A DNA stretch of 64,000 nucleotides. Origin: Paenibacillus tyrphae (lineage in GTDB: Bacteria > Bacillota > Bacilli > Paenibacillales > NBRC-103111). Shown in pieces: positions 53,734-62,501 of the stretch. The DNA lies in the NCBI RefSeq assembly GCF_000722545.1, contig NZ_JNVM01000006.1, positions 62,001-126,000 on the forward strand. The letters are read 5' to 3'. The notes beneath the pieces were generated by a model. The model was not told the DNA's origin and did no database searches. It saw only the letters and a program-made list of their open reading frames with translations. Every line of letters starts with the position of its first letter. Within the stretch, counting starts at the first letter, position 1. The position numbers and the translations under genes were made by a program.

Positions 53734-53864
53734 AGGGAATACGCTCCTTTAATTGCGGACCGGGCAAGACATTCCGACGAAGGAATCGCCCCGCTTCCGC
53801 CTTCACGAATTGTGATAATTTTCACAATATAAGATGTTGCGGTTCTTTCTACGACCTTGCGCGC

Positions 53865-54335
53865 CTATTTTACGATGATTTTCATCATCATGACTTCGTG
53901 CGCCGCGCCGCAGTATTCGTTACACAGTACCAGGTACTCCCCCGGCTTATCGAACGTATACGAAAAATGGTTCACCTCACCCGGTACCGCCATCAAGTTG
54001 ATCGTCGTTCCGTTCACTTGAAACCCGTGCACGACATCGGAACTGGTCAATTGAAAGCGAACCTTCGACCCCGCCGGAATTTCCAATTTATCGGGATTGT
54101 ACCCGAAGGCAAAAGCAACCAAAATCGCCTCGTACTCTTTGTCGCCAATTTGGTGAAGTCCCGGCTTATCGAACGGTGGTGTCGTACTCAACGTATCCGG
54201 ATTTACCGTATGCCGGTGATCGCCAGGCGGCTCCATCCCCAATGCAAACGCTCCCACACCGACGACCGTCAAAAACAAGACTAACATGGAAATCCCGAAA
54301 ATGAGCCAAATTTTTTCCAAACGATGAATATGCAT
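53865..54335 (-). CDS. Cytochrome c oxidase subunit II (ba3-type, CuA)
   Basis: 156 residues: one N-terminal helix (IWLIFGISMLVLFLTVVGV) and an outer cupredoxin domain with DVVHGFQVNGT and the CuA motif CNEYCGAAHEVMM. Short form typical of ba3 oxidases. It passes electrons from cytochrome c to subunit I. GAAGGAG precedes the ATG; 131 bases separate it from subunit I. Confidence 0.92.
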   Translation of the reverse strand: MHIHRLEKIWLIFGISMLVLFLTVVGVGAFALGMEPPGDHRHTVNPDTLSTTPPFDKPGLHQIGDKEYEAILVAFAFGYNPDKLEIPAGSKVRFQLTSSDVVHGFQVNGTTINLMAVPGEVNHFSYTFDKPGEYLVLCNEYCGAAHEVMMMKIIVK

Positions 54336-54381
54336 GCTCCTTCAACTCCTTCAATCTCTGTTCCGTTCCCCGTCTACGGTT

Positions 54382-54555
54382 TTACCCCCTGACTATGAAC
54401 AATACGAAGACCCCGAACCAACTCAGCAGCAGAAACAATCCGAGCAGCATGACGGAAGCGAAAGTACCTTTCAAGCCTTCCTCTTCGTTCTTTTGTTTGA
54501 CAACCGGCGTTTCCCCTTGATGCATTTGGGATGCGGCGTTGTGCGGCTTAGCCAT
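54382..54555 (-). CDS. Cytochrome oxidase subunit IIa-like small membrane protein
   Basis: 57 residues from ATG 54553-54555. A polar N-terminus, then KGTFASVMLLGLFLLLSWFG with a second half VFVLFIVRG, one helix. Small proteins in this position (subunit 2A) complete ba3 oxidases by replacing a helix missing from subunit II. First gene of the oxidase operon. GGGGAGGGAATA lies upstream. Confidence 0.75.
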   Translation of the reverse strand: MAKPHNAASQMHQGETPVVKQKNEEEGLKGTFASVMLLGLFLLLSWFGVFVLFIVRG

Positions 54556-54984
54556 CTTATTCCCTCCCCTTGTGCGGGACATCTTATGTCCTTATTGTAG
54601 AGGTCTGGGACCAAAAGGCTCTATGATTTAAGTCACATCGAAAGTCAAGGATTCTTGAACGTTTTATGGACGAAAAAGGCGAAAAATGTCGAATTCACTT
54701 CCGTCTGTGACGAAGTTCGATGACGGTATGTTTTTGTTTTTTTCTGCGCGACTTGTAAGGATAAGGGAGGATTCAAGCAGCCCGTCATCGACGCAAGAGG
54801 GATACGCTGGAGGAAAAAGAAACCGTATTCGACAGATCGATACGGACCATGTCTTGAATACGGGGGAATTGGAGGAGTATATCGAAGATCATCCGGCCAG
54901 CTTGCTGCCGGCGGTTTATATACCAATGTCAAGATCCGATTGATGCCAAAGATCACGTTCCAAAGCACGGGGTTACACCGTAGA
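54556..54984. other. 430-base region, oxidase promoter and an uncertain frame
   Basis: The left part must carry the oxidase promoter. A plus-strand frame at 54686-54943 (85 codons; its end reads LEEYIEDHPASLLPAVYIPM) has protein-like character in its second half but no ribosome site. It may be a remnant. Confidence 0.35.
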
Positions 54985-55809
54985 CTAACATAAGGTCGGC
55001 TGCGTTAATGGACAATCCGGGATTTCGAAGACGGCAATATTAAAGTTCGCCAGCTTGCGCAAAAAATAACACGTTTCCGGTAGATGGTGCTCCAGGAAAC
55101 GGAGCGTCGCCCGGTTCAAAAGCTGGGAATCCCGGTACAAGTCGAGGATATGCTCGATCAGATGGTAGAAGACCACGACGGACTCGGACACTTCCTTGGC
55201 AAACGACCGCTGCACGGGGAAAAGCGGCGGGGTGAATCGCAAATAGCCTTTGATGGCTTTGTTTTTGACGATATGCGCTTGAAATTCCTGCTCGACTTGA
55301 TGTACCTTCAAAGATAAGGGAATTTCGACCGGGTCTAAGGCGTTGCGCGCCAGCACGGCATGCCCTAGCTGATCCTCCAGCCACAGGTCCATCAAATCGA
55401 CCAGGGAAAGCTCCGGAGGCCGCTCCGCCCGCATAGCGTACAGGAGAAGCCGCAGGTATTCCTGATTTTCGTTCAGCGTCCCGTTCAGAAACGTCGGCGT
55501 CAAGTTCAAATTCACGCGGTTTTGCACCTGCAAATGCTGCATTTTTCCTTCGAATTGAAAATAGCCGACGGCTGTCGAATAGCTGGCCTTGGCGAATTCT
55601 GCCATCTCGGGGGATTCGTAAGGCAAGTCCCGGTCGACGGCGTACAAGCGCTCCCGCAATCCACGGAACGCTTCGATATGTTCCTGCGCCGTATCGACCC
55701 ACTTTTCTTCGGCAGGCGACAAATAATCGCGCATGAAATAGGCGTGATCCTCCAATATTTCGATCCAGAACCGGTGTTCGTCCCAGGCGGTCATCTGGGA
55801 ATATCTCAT
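54985..55809 (-). CDS. DUF2935-domain protein
   Basis: 274 residues in two similar helical halves, each with a metal-ligand-like pattern (EHRFWIEILEDHAYFMRDY in the first; EDQLGHAVLARNAL and FYHLIEHILDLYRDS in the second). This is the ferritin-like DUF2935 repeat, function unknown, probably di-iron or spore related. ATG 55807-55809 is preferred because GGAGGG abuts the earlier ATG at 55815. Confidence 0.82.
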   Translation of the reverse strand: MRYSQMTAWDEHRFWIEILEDHAYFMRDYLSPAEEKWVDTAQEHIEAFRGLRERLYAVDRDLPYESPEMAEFAKASYSTAVGYFQFEGKMQHLQVQNRVNLNLTPTFLNGTLNENQEYLRLLLYAMRAERPPELSLVDLMDLWLEDQLGHAVLARNALDPVEIPLSLKVHQVEQEFQAHIVKNKAIKGYLRFTPPLFPVQRSFAKEVSESVVVFYHLIEHILDLYRDSQLLNRATLRFLEHHLPETCYFLRKLANFNIAVFEIPDCPLTQPTLC

Positions 55810-55941
55810 GGCCATCCCTCCAAGACGTTGTCAACCTATCCTATGTCTTGACCGGGAGAGATTAGTACCGAAAAAGCGAACCGGTCAGCATCAATGCAGG
55901 GTGACGCCGAGAGACAAACGATTATGTAAAGGAGGGAGAGC

Positions 55942-56703
55942 ATGTCTGTTACGTCGGTATTGGACACCATTGCAAACCTGTTTAAAGAAGAGCTGAACGA
56001 TAATTTGGCGGGCATTTATTTGCACGGCTCTTTGGCCATGGGATGCTTTAAGCCGGACAAAAGCGATATCGACCTTCTGGTTGTTGCCAAACGCAGCGTG
56101 ACAGCGGAAACGTCCAGGCGAATCGCCAATAAGCTTCTCGCCATCGACGACGGGCTGCCGAACGAAGGTGGAATCGAGTTGAGCGTCATCTTGGAAAGCA
56201 TTCTGGGCGAGTTCGTTTATCCTACCCCTTTTGAATTTCATTATTCCCCTTTGCACAGGGACAAGTACCGGACGGACGAGAATTATATTTGTGGAGACCA
56301 GGAAGATCCGGACTTGGCGGCACACCTTACGGTCACTTATCACCGGGGAATCGCTTTATACGGAAAGCCGCTGCCCGAGATGATGCAGCCTATCGACAAG
56401 CGGTTATATGTGAAATCCATTCTTCACGATGTAGAGGACGCACCCCAAGGCGTCCTGGAGGCACCCGAGTATTATGTCTTAAATTTGTGCAGAGTCTTAT
56501 ATTATCTCAAGGAAGGCGTCGTTTCTTCGAAACGCGAGGGCGGCGAATGGGGCTTAGAAGCGCTGCCCTCGGAGTACGGGGAGACCATTCGTCTATGCCT
56601 GGAGCGGTACGGCGGCAGTGCGGGCCACATGGAGCCCGACAAGCGGTCGCTGTCCGATTTTGCCGGCTATATGCTGGGTGAAATCCGGCGGTCGGTTGAA
56701 TGA
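55942..56703 (+). CDS. Nucleotidyltransferase, aminoglycoside-adenylyltransferase-like (AadA/ANT(9)-type)
   Basis: 253 residues. The nucleotidyltransferase site GIYLHGSLAMGCFKPDKSDI followed by DLLVV supplies the GS and DxD motifs; GGIELSVI gives the third acid. The C-terminal half matches the DUF4111 region of spectinomycin/streptomycin adenylyltransferases (YYVLNLCRVLYYLKEG). Whether it confers resistance is not known; many soil Firmicutes carry such genes. AAAGGAGGGAGAG precedes the ATG. Confidence 0.85.
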   Translation: MSVTSVLDTIANLFKEELNDNLAGIYLHGSLAMGCFKPDKSDIDLLVVAKRSVTAETSRRIANKLLAIDDGLPNEGGIELSVILESILGEFVYPTPFEFHYSPLHRDKYRTDENYICGDQEDPDLAAHLTVTYHRGIALYGKPLPEMMQPIDKRLYVKSILHDVEDAPQGVLEAPEYYVLNLCRVLYYLKEGVVSSKREGGEWGLEALPSEYGETIRLCLERYGGSAGHMEPDKRSLSDFAGYMLGEIRRSVE

Positions 56704-56720
56704 GCACAGCAGGCACGACA

Positions 56721-56755
56721 AAAGGCGCACCGTCATATTTCGGCGGTGCGCCTTT
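56721..56755 (+). terminator. Terminator after the nucleotidyltransferase gene
   Basis: AAAGGCGCACCG pairs with CGGTGCGCCTTT. An almost identical hairpin lies at 56964-56999, closing the gene on the other strand. Confidence 0.85.
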
Positions 56756-56797
56756 ATCATGAAAGTGGACTTTAACAAAAATAGAGAGTCATACGGA

Positions 56798-56917
56798 GGT
56801 GGGCTATCCACTGGTGAAGCGATAGCGGCCGCCTTTGTCTTCGGGAAATATCCGCTGACAAGCGGCTTCAATAAAAATTTCCCGATGACATCAGCGGTCG
56901 GAAGTGGATACCCCACC
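56798..56917. repeat. Nested palindromic element, about 120 bases
   Basis: Three nested dyads share one centre: outer GGTGGGCTATCCACT with AGTGGATACCCCACC, middle CGGGAAAT (56842) with ATTTCCCG (56877), and inner CCGCT (56852) with AGCGG (56861). It lies between two near-identical terminators. It resembles a MITE or a highly structured RNA; no coding frame fits. Confidence 0.7.
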
Positions 56918-56963
56918 CCTTCGTAACCTCTATTATCTCGTTTGCCACTTTCTCAACGGCCTG

Positions 56964-56999
56964 AGGCGCACCGTCGTATTTCGGCGGTGCGCCCCTTTG
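56964..56999 (-). terminator. Terminator after tenA
   Basis: GGCGCACCG with CGGTGCGCC, same core as at 56721-56755. On the minus strand it is the end of the thiamin operon, though the U-tract is weak. Confidence 0.65.
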
Positions 57000-57008
57000 C
57001 GATAAGAA

Positions 57009-57674
57009 TTATAATACCGGCCACGTCTCTTTGCGGTAAGCCATGTCCCAGAACATGTATTCATACCGGCTGCTGAGAATGAAATGATTCTGCATCCGCT
57101 CCCGGTCCTGAGCCGTCGCCTGCTCCGCCAGCTCATCCAGCCGGGCGATCTGCTCTTCGACGAGCACCCGGAACCATTCGCCGCCGTAGGCTGCGATCCA
57201 TTCGCGGTAGATCGGCTCTTCCGGCGTGCAGCCCGCCAGCCGTTCGCCGATTTCGTAATACAGCCAATAGCACGGCAGGATCGCGGCGATGATGTCGCCG
57301 AGCTGACCGGTATAGGCCGCACGGATCATATGGGAAGTGTACGCATACGAAGTGGGCGCAGGCTCGAACGCCGCTTTTTCCTCCTCGGTGACGCCGAGCA
57401 GCTTGCTGAATTTCTCGTGCAAGGACAGCTCCGCCTCATAGGTACCCTGCGCATGATGCGCCATGCGGTTAACGGTTGCCAAATCGTTCGCTTTCGCCGC
57501 GCCGAGCGCTTGCACGCGGGCGAATTGGGCCAAATAATACGCGTCGTTCAGCACGTAATGCCGGAAACAATCGATCGGCAGCGTTCCGTCGCCGATTCCC
57601 TTGACGAACGGATGCTCGAAGCTGGCTTGCCAGCTTGCGTCCGCCGCTTGACGCACTTGTTCGGAAAATTTCAT
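57009..57674 (-). CDS. tenA: Aminopyrimidine aminohydrolase / thiaminase II
   Basis: 221 residues, all-helical TenA fold. Marks: HPFVKGIGDGTLPIDCFRHY near the N-terminus, DAYYLAQFARV, ILPCYWLYYEIGERL with the catalytic Cys near residue 135, and a late Glu in FWDMAYRKETWP. It hydrolyses aminomethyl-pyrimidine to HMP for thiamin salvage. Placement after the ECF transporter under a TPP riboswitch supports that role. Confidence 0.93.
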   Translation of the reverse strand: MKFSEQVRQAADASWQASFEHPFVKGIGDGTLPIDCFRHYVLNDAYYLAQFARVQALGAAKANDLATVNRMAHHAQGTYEAELSLHEKFSKLLGVTEEEKAAFEPAPTSYAYTSHMIRAAYTGQLGDIIAAILPCYWLYYEIGERLAGCTPEEPIYREWIAAYGGEWFRVLVEEQIARLDELAEQATAQDRERMQNHFILSSRYEYMFWDMAYRKETWPVL

Positions 57675-57722
57675 AACCCATCTGCCTCCTTAATATTCGG
57701 TAAGCCAACCATTGCCGCATCA

Positions 57723-58517
57723 CTACCGTACGTCGCCGACCGGAAAATACGGAAACTGCCAGCCGAGCAGCAAAGCGGCCGCCCAGACCGTCAGCGTGAC
57801 GGCCAGCAGCAGGCCGTCGCTGCCCGACCATCCGATGCGGTAATAATACGTACGCTTCGCGGCGGACGAGAAGCGCTTCGCTTCCATCGCGACCGCAATC
57901 CGCTGCGCGCGGCGGATGCTCTGCGCCAGCAGCGGAATCGAATGCCGCTTCAGCGTATCGATCCAGCCGCGGACGCCCTTTCTCATCTTGACCCCTCGCA
58001 CTTTGAGAGCCATCTGCAAAGTGCGGTATTCCGCCGCCACCATCGGCATGAGCCGCAAAGCGGCCATGAAGCTGTAAGCGTATTTCGCCGGGAGCCGGCA
58101 CTGCTGCATGAGCGAGTAAAACAAGGCTACCGGACTGGTCGTCAAGCCGAACAGCAGTCCGATCAACGCGGCATTTACAGTTTTTAGCCCGATGGATAGC
58201 CCGCGGAAGAAGCTTTCCTCTGTGATATGCACGAGCCCCCAGCGCACCCACGTCGTCTCTCCTTTTCCGAAAAACACCATCGAGGTGGAGGAGGAAACGA
58301 ACATCAGCGCAAACGGCAGAGACAGCAGCAGCAGTCTGCGCCACGGGTGTCCGGCGGCGGCAAAGAGCAGCACCAGATACATCCACGTAATATTGGCAAG
58401 CACGTTGATGTCATGCGTGAACAGAACAAGCAGGAACAGGCTTACCGATACGAGCAGCTTAAAGCTCGGATTGACGCGGTGCAGCCACGTTTCCCGATAC
58501 GACCAGGCCAACGGCAC
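57723..58517 (-). CDS. ykoC: ECF transporter T component
   Basis: 264 residues with 5-6 helices and the two coupling-helix arginine motifs (MALKVRGVKMR near residue 180 and AQSIRRAQRIAVAMEAKRF near residue 205), typical of EcfT/CbiQ. It links the S component to the ATPase. The gene is 6 bases from the ATPase gene. Specificity for a thiamin precursor is inferred from the riboswitch and tenA. Confidence 0.88.
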   Translation of the reverse strand: MPLAWSYRETWLHRVNPSFKLLVSVSLFLLVLFTHDINVLANITWMYLVLLFAAAGHPWRRLLLLSLPFALMFVSSSTSMVFFGKGETTWVRWGLVHITEESFFRGLSIGLKTVNAALIGLLFGLTTSPVALFYSLMQQCRLPAKYAYSFMAALRLMPMVAAEYRTLQMALKVRGVKMRKGVRGWIDTLKRHSIPLLAQSIRRAQRIAVAMEAKRFSSAAKRTYYYRIGWSGSDGLLLAVTLTVWAAALLLGWQFPYFPVGDVR

Positions 58518-58523
58518 GTCTCG

Positions 58524-60026
58524 TCAACTCCCTACCTCTTCGAATGTCGTCCGCCGCTCCGGGCGCAGGCGCGCCTCGTAAGCTTCGGGGCTCATATCCG
58601 CGGCAAGGACGCCCTGCCGCACCTCCCACACCCGGGTGGCGAAGCGGCTGACAATGTCGGGATCATGCGTCACCATGACAATGGCCGTTCCTTCCCGACG
58701 CCACGCTTCGAGCTTCTCCAGAAGCGCGAACGTATTGGCCGCGTCCTGGCCGAACGTCGGCTCATCCAGCAGCAGAAGCCGCTGCGCTTTGACGGTCGCG
58801 GCCGCCACGCTCAGCCGGCGCTTCTGCCCGAGCGAGAGCTGGTACGGATGTAGGCTGCGGTGGCCCTCAAGGCCAAACCACGCCAGCAGCTCCTCCGTTT
58901 TCGCACGGACTGCTGGTTCCGGCTCGCCGTCCCGGCGGAAATTAAACGCCACTTCGTCATATACCGTATGCGCGACAAACTGCATTTCCGGATTTTGAAA
59001 GACGTAAGCCGCCATGTCGGCGACATCGTCGAAATCCTGGACCGTACGGCCGCCCAGCTCGTAGCTTCCTTCCGTCCGCAGCAGCTGCATCAGCGATTGG
59101 AGCAGCGTGCTTTTGCCTGCGCCGTTCTCTCCGACGACGGCGATCCAGTCGCCGGCGTGCAATTCGGCCGCCGCCGCTTCGATTTTCTTCACCGGGCCGT
59201 AATAGCCGGCGAAGCGGTCCAGTCGGAGCAGCGGCCCCTTCGTCGCCGCTGGCTCTATCCGCTTCTGCTGCGTGGCAGCATTGCGCCGGTCGTAGTCCTC
59301 CCATACGCCCGGATACCAGATGCCATACTCCTGCAGCTCGCGCTTATGCGATCTGAACACCGCGCCCGGCTCTCCGTCGGCCAGAATGCGCGCCTGCGTA
59401 TCGAACAGCACGACCCGGTCGACGAAATCGACGATCTCGTCGATCTTATGCTCCACGATGAGCACCGTCTTGTCCCGGGCGACCCGCTTGACGGTTTCCC
59501 ATACTTCGGTCGTGCCTTCCGGGTCGAGCAGCGACGTTGGTTCGTCAAGGAACCAGACATCCGGCTCCAGCGCCAGGAGCGACGCGATGGCGAGCCGCTG
59601 CTTCATGCCTCCCGACAGCGCGGCGATGGGGGTGTGCAGCTCCTCAAGCCGCAGGCCGACCTGCTCCAGGCAGCTACGAATCCGCAGGTGCATTTGCTCA
59701 CGCGGCACCTGAAGATTTTCGAGCACGAACGCAAGCTCTTCGTCCGCATATGGCATGCAGAACTGCGCGTCGGGGTCTTGGAACAAGTAGCCCCAGGACG
59801 GCGGAATGCCGATGCTGTCATATTTGACCGGCACGTCGACCGCTTGCGGAATCAGGCCGCTCAGCACCTGCAGCAGCGTCGATTTGCCGCAGCCGCTTGG
59901 CCCGAGCAGCAGCACCTTCTGCCCTGCGTCGGCGCCGAAGCTCAAGCCGTCGAATAGCAGCGACGGACTGCCGGGAAATTTCAAGCGCAGCCCTGATACG
60001 TGCGCGATCCGGTCCGCGCCGCTCAT
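58524..60026 (-). CDS. ykoD: ECF transporter ATPase, two fused ATP-binding domains
   Basis: 500 residues with two complete ABC domains: Walker A GPSGCGKST near residue 42 and GENGAGKST near residue 298; signatures LSGGMKQRLAIA and LSLGQKRRLSVA; Walker B VWFLDEPTS and LLLLDEPTF. Fused EcfA-A' proteins of this length occur in YkoEDC systems. It overlaps the S-component gene by 4 bases. Confidence 0.9.
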   Translation of the reverse strand: MSGADRIAHVSGLRLKFPGSPSLLFDGLSFGADAGQKVLLLGPSGCGKSTLLQVLSGLIPQAVDVPVKYDSIGIPPSWGYLFQDPDAQFCMPYADEELAFVLENLQVPREQMHLRIRSCLEQVGLRLEELHTPIAALSGGMKQRLAIASLLALEPDVWFLDEPTSLLDPEGTTEVWETVKRVARDKTVLIVEHKIDEIVDFVDRVVLFDTQARILADGEPGAVFRSHKRELQEYGIWYPGVWEDYDRRNAATQQKRIEPAATKGPLLRLDRFAGYYGPVKKIEAAAAELHAGDWIAVVGENGAGKSTLLQSLMQLLRTEGSYELGGRTVQDFDDVADMAAYVFQNPEMQFVAHTVYDEVAFNFRRDGEPEPAVRAKTEELLAWFGLEGHRSLHPYQLSLGQKRRLSVAAATVKAQRLLLLDEPTFGQDAANTFALLEKLEAWRREGTAIVMVTHDPDIVSRFATRVWEVRQGVLAADMSPEAYEARLRPERRTTFEEVGS

Positions 60027-60607
60027 TTCCGGTCCAGCGCTTGGTAATCGTCAAGGCTTGCCGGGCGGACAAGCTGCGTGACGCCGGTCTTCTCCAGCGC
60101 TTTAACCAAAGCGTAAGCGAGCGGTCCAGTAATAAGGAACGAACCGACGAAGCGGAGCACGATATACAAAGAAAGGTTCCACGGCTGCAATTCGGTCAAG
60201 TAGCTCTTGAAATAGTCGAACACGAGCGCCCCCGCGCCGGACGCCATTCCGGCCATACCGGCAACGGCCGCAGTATACCGTTTATAGCCGAACGCCGCGA
60301 AGACGAGCTCCGCGCACAGCCCTTGCGCGATCCCGTACGTCAGCGAGCTGACGGAGAATTGTGAGCCAAGCAGCATTTCCGCCAGTGCCGCGGCCACTTC
60401 CGCCAAAAAGGCGACGCCCGGCTTGCGGATGATCAAGAAAGCGGCGGTCGACGCCATAAACCACATGCCGTACACGAATTGCTCCAATTGGATGCCCGGC
60501 ACCGACGCCAGATTGTACACGTCTCCCCATACCCGGTAGACGATACCGAAAACGACGGCGATGACGACGGTGACCAGAATGTCGGTCAGCTTCAAGCCTT
60601 TTTTCAT
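60023..60607 (-). CDS. ykoE: ECF transporter S component, thiamin/HMP type
   Basis: 194 residues from ATG 60605-60607 (GGAGAGG upstream), six helices. LTDILVTVVIAVVFGIVYRV at the N-terminus and WGDVYNLASV, then FVYGMWFMAS and ELVFAAFGYKRY, match YkoE, the substrate binder for hydroxymethylpyrimidine or a related thiamin precursor. First gene of the operon, directly behind the riboswitch terminator. Confidence 0.88.
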   Translation of the reverse strand: MKKGLKLTDILVTVVIAVVFGIVYRVWGDVYNLASVPGIQLEQFVYGMWFMASTAAFLIIRKPGVAFLAEVAAALAEMLLGSQFSVSSLTYGIAQGLCAELVFAAFGYKRYTAAVAGMAGMASGAGALVFDYFKSYLTELQPWNLSLYIVLRFVGSFLITGPLAYALVKALEKTGVTQLVRPASLDDYQALDRK

Positions 60608-60667
60608 CTGTTTCCTCTCCTTCGAAGAACTGAAAGTGTTGTCCGGGAAATAGCAACGCATCAACGT

Positions 60668-60705
60668 AAAAAAGCCGCCCCCGTTAACGACGGAAGCGGC
60701 TCTTG
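60668..60705 (-). terminator. Riboswitch expression-platform terminator
   Basis: On the minus strand AGCCGCTTCCGT pairs with ACGGGGGCGGCT (two mismatches in the middle) followed by TTTTTT. It lies between the TPP aptamer and ykoE, giving ligand-dependent early termination. Confidence 0.8.
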
Positions 60706-60739
60706 TAAGCACAATTTGATGCAAGCGTGCTGACGCTCT

Positions 60740-60830
60740 CCACTTCCCTACGCTGGTATCAACCAGATCAGGTTCAGAGGGTCTAGGATCTATCGATCCA
60801 ATCTCAGCCCAAGCGGCTCCCCTAGTGACA
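60740..60830 (-). promoter_or_regulatory. TPP riboswitch (THI element)
   Basis: The minus strand has the conserved parts in order: GGGGAGCCGC, GGCTGAGATTGGA, the variable stem ATCGATAGAT, AGACCCTCTGAACCTGATCT, GGTTGATACCAGCGTAGGGA. These are the aptamer pieces (CUGAGA and ACCUGAUCUGG with AUACCAGCG) known for thiamin pyrophosphate. It controls ykoEDC-tenA by the terminator above. Confidence 0.96.
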
Positions 60831-60840
60831 CACCTATATT

Positions 60841-61269
60841 ACCACGGTTCACCAAATTGTCAATAACAAAAGCTTCTTATCGAAGCATTTTCGAGGAAGA
60901 TACATTCGTGTCTTAGAGGAAGCTTTTCTTGCGAGCAGAAAGTTTACATGCGCTTTCGCGCTTTAGTGAAGTTAAACTTTCTTTACTCTCAACAAAAACG
61001 GCGGCAATCCACGGGTTCCACTCCGGATTTAGCCCTTTTGTACCGTATTCATGTCGAAATTTGAAGAATCACTAGGAGAAATTTACCTTACGATGAAGAA
61101 AAACCGCAATCCTTTTTGGGAAATGCTTACGAACTATGGTCTTCTTTGTCGGATTCTGCTAAAATAAAGGTTACTTGGTACTACCCGGAACCTTTGCGCG
61201 CCTGCTGACCCCGTATGCAGGATGCAAGCGATGGAAGCGCTGTCTTCAACGGAGGAAAGGAGCCTTACT
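60841..61269. other. 430-base region without a supported gene
   Basis: It contains a perfect 10-bp dyad (AGAAAGTTTA at 60937, TAAACTTTCT at 60973) with a CGCG-rich loop. The thiamin-operon promoter should lie in 60840-60900 and that of the 73-residue Cys protein to the right. Nothing else is recognised. Confidence 0.4.
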
Positions 61270-61491
61270 ATGGAGGAACTGCTTCGATCGCAGCTTGGGA
61301 CGGAAACGATCACGACCGATATGGTGAAGCATTGTTCTTATTGCGTCATGATTTCGCCCGATCCGCTGCATCGAACTCCCGTCTACTGCATTAAATATTC
61401 CGGGTCAAACACCCCGATCCTGGTTAATTTGGCGACGTGTCTGACCTGCGGCGATTTCAAGAAGTGCGGGCTGCGCTTCGAGCAATCGTGA
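61270..61491 (+). CDS. Small Cys-rich protein
   Basis: 73 residues from ATG 61270, six bases after AAAGGAG. Cysteines fall as HCSYC, YCIKYSG and CLTCGDFKKCG, a probable zinc- or iron-binding unit. It has no signal peptide or known family. A hairpin terminator follows at 61551. Confidence 0.6.
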   Translation: MEELLRSQLGTETITTDMVKHCSYCVMISPDPLHRTPVYCIKYSGSNTPILVNLATCLTCGDFKKCGLRFEQS

Positions 61492-61550
61492 CCGCGCCGC
61501 AACGAAAGTTTTTGCGGATGAAGCTTTATATGCCCTGACCGTCTGAACGG

Positions 61551-61571
61551 AAGGCTCCTTCGGGAGCTTTT
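61551..61571 (+). terminator. Terminator with UUCG loop
   Basis: GCTCC-TTCG-GGAGC followed by TTTTC. Confidence 0.8.
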
Positions 61572-61662
61572 CTTGCTTTTTCGGACCCGTTTGGCTGTTG
61601 CTTTGTCTTTTGTTCTATGTCAAGATAAGCGTTGTACCGCATTTCCATATTAAAAGGAACAG

Positions 61663-62469
61663 GTGAACCATAACCTTATGAAGATTTCGTTTTTTCGGCT
61701 GCTGACCGAGCTCTCCTCCCGCAAATCGGTGTCGAGGCTGACAGGAGCTTTTGCCAAATCCCGTGCCAGCCGCGGACTAATTCCCCGCTTCGCGAAAACG
61801 TACGGCATCCGTGTGCAGGACGCGGAAAAAGCGGTTCACGAATACGGATCGCTGAACGAGTTTTTTTCCCGCCGGCTCAAAATCGGACTTCGTCCGATTG
61901 ACGCAGCGCCAGACACGCTGGTCAGCCCGGTGGATGCCATGATTACCGGCATCGGGCCGATTCATGAGGGACTGATCGTCAATGTCAAAGGACAGGACTA
62001 TACCATTCAGGAGCTGCTCAATGAGAGCCCCCGGATGATCAACTATACGAACGGCTACTATTGCGTGCTCTACTTGAGCCCGACCGACTACCACCGGATT
62101 CATTCGCCCGTCACGGGCGACGTTCTTGAGAAGGAGCATGTCCCCGGCAAGGTGTATCCGGTCAACGAATTCGGTCTCCGTCACATGCGTCGCGTACTTA
62201 GCCGCAACGAACGGCTCATCACCTACATGCAGCACGACGCGGGAGAAATCGCCGTGGTGAAGGTCGGCGCGCTGAACGTCAGCAGCATCCAATACGTCGT
62301 CCCGCTGCCAGACCGGCTGGAGCGCGGCGACGAGCTGGCTTACTTCGAATTCGGCTCGACGGTCGTCCTTCTGATGGAGAACGGTACGTTCGAACCACAG
62401 ACCGCTCTGGAAGTTGGAAGCAAGGTGAAAGTCGGAGAAGCGCTCGGAACGTTTAAGCGCCGGGATTAG
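61663..62469 (+). CDS. psd: Phosphatidylserine decarboxylase
   Basis: 268 residues (GTG start after AAAGGAACAG; ATG at 61678 is the alternative). It makes phosphatidylethanolamine from phosphatidylserine. The proenzyme self-cleaves at the Ser of the FGST motif (YFEFGSTVVLLMENGTF near residue 225) to give the pyruvoyl group. Upstream marks: NEFFSRRLKIGLRPID, SPVDAMITG, and LSPTDYHRIHSPVTGDV with the catalytic His. No pssA gene adjoins. Confidence 0.93.
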   Translation: MNHNLMKISFFRLLTELSSRKSVSRLTGAFAKSRASRGLIPRFAKTYGIRVQDAEKAVHEYGSLNEFFSRRLKIGLRPIDAAPDTLVSPVDAMITGIGPIHEGLIVNVKGQDYTIQELLNESPRMINYTNGYYCVLYLSPTDYHRIHSPVTGDVLEKEHVPGKVYPVNEFGLRHMRRVLSRNERLITYMQHDAGEIAVVKVGALNVSSIQYVVPLPDRLERGDELAYFEFGSTVVLLMENGTFEPQTALEVGSKVKVGEALGTFKRRD

Positions 62470-62501
62470 CGCATACTGACAGACGGAAGGAGTCTTTACT
62501 C

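Noticed and set aside
54686..54943. 85-codon plus-strand frame upstream of the DUF2935 gene
   Set aside because: No ribosome site and no recognised motif; kept only as a note in the spacer entry.
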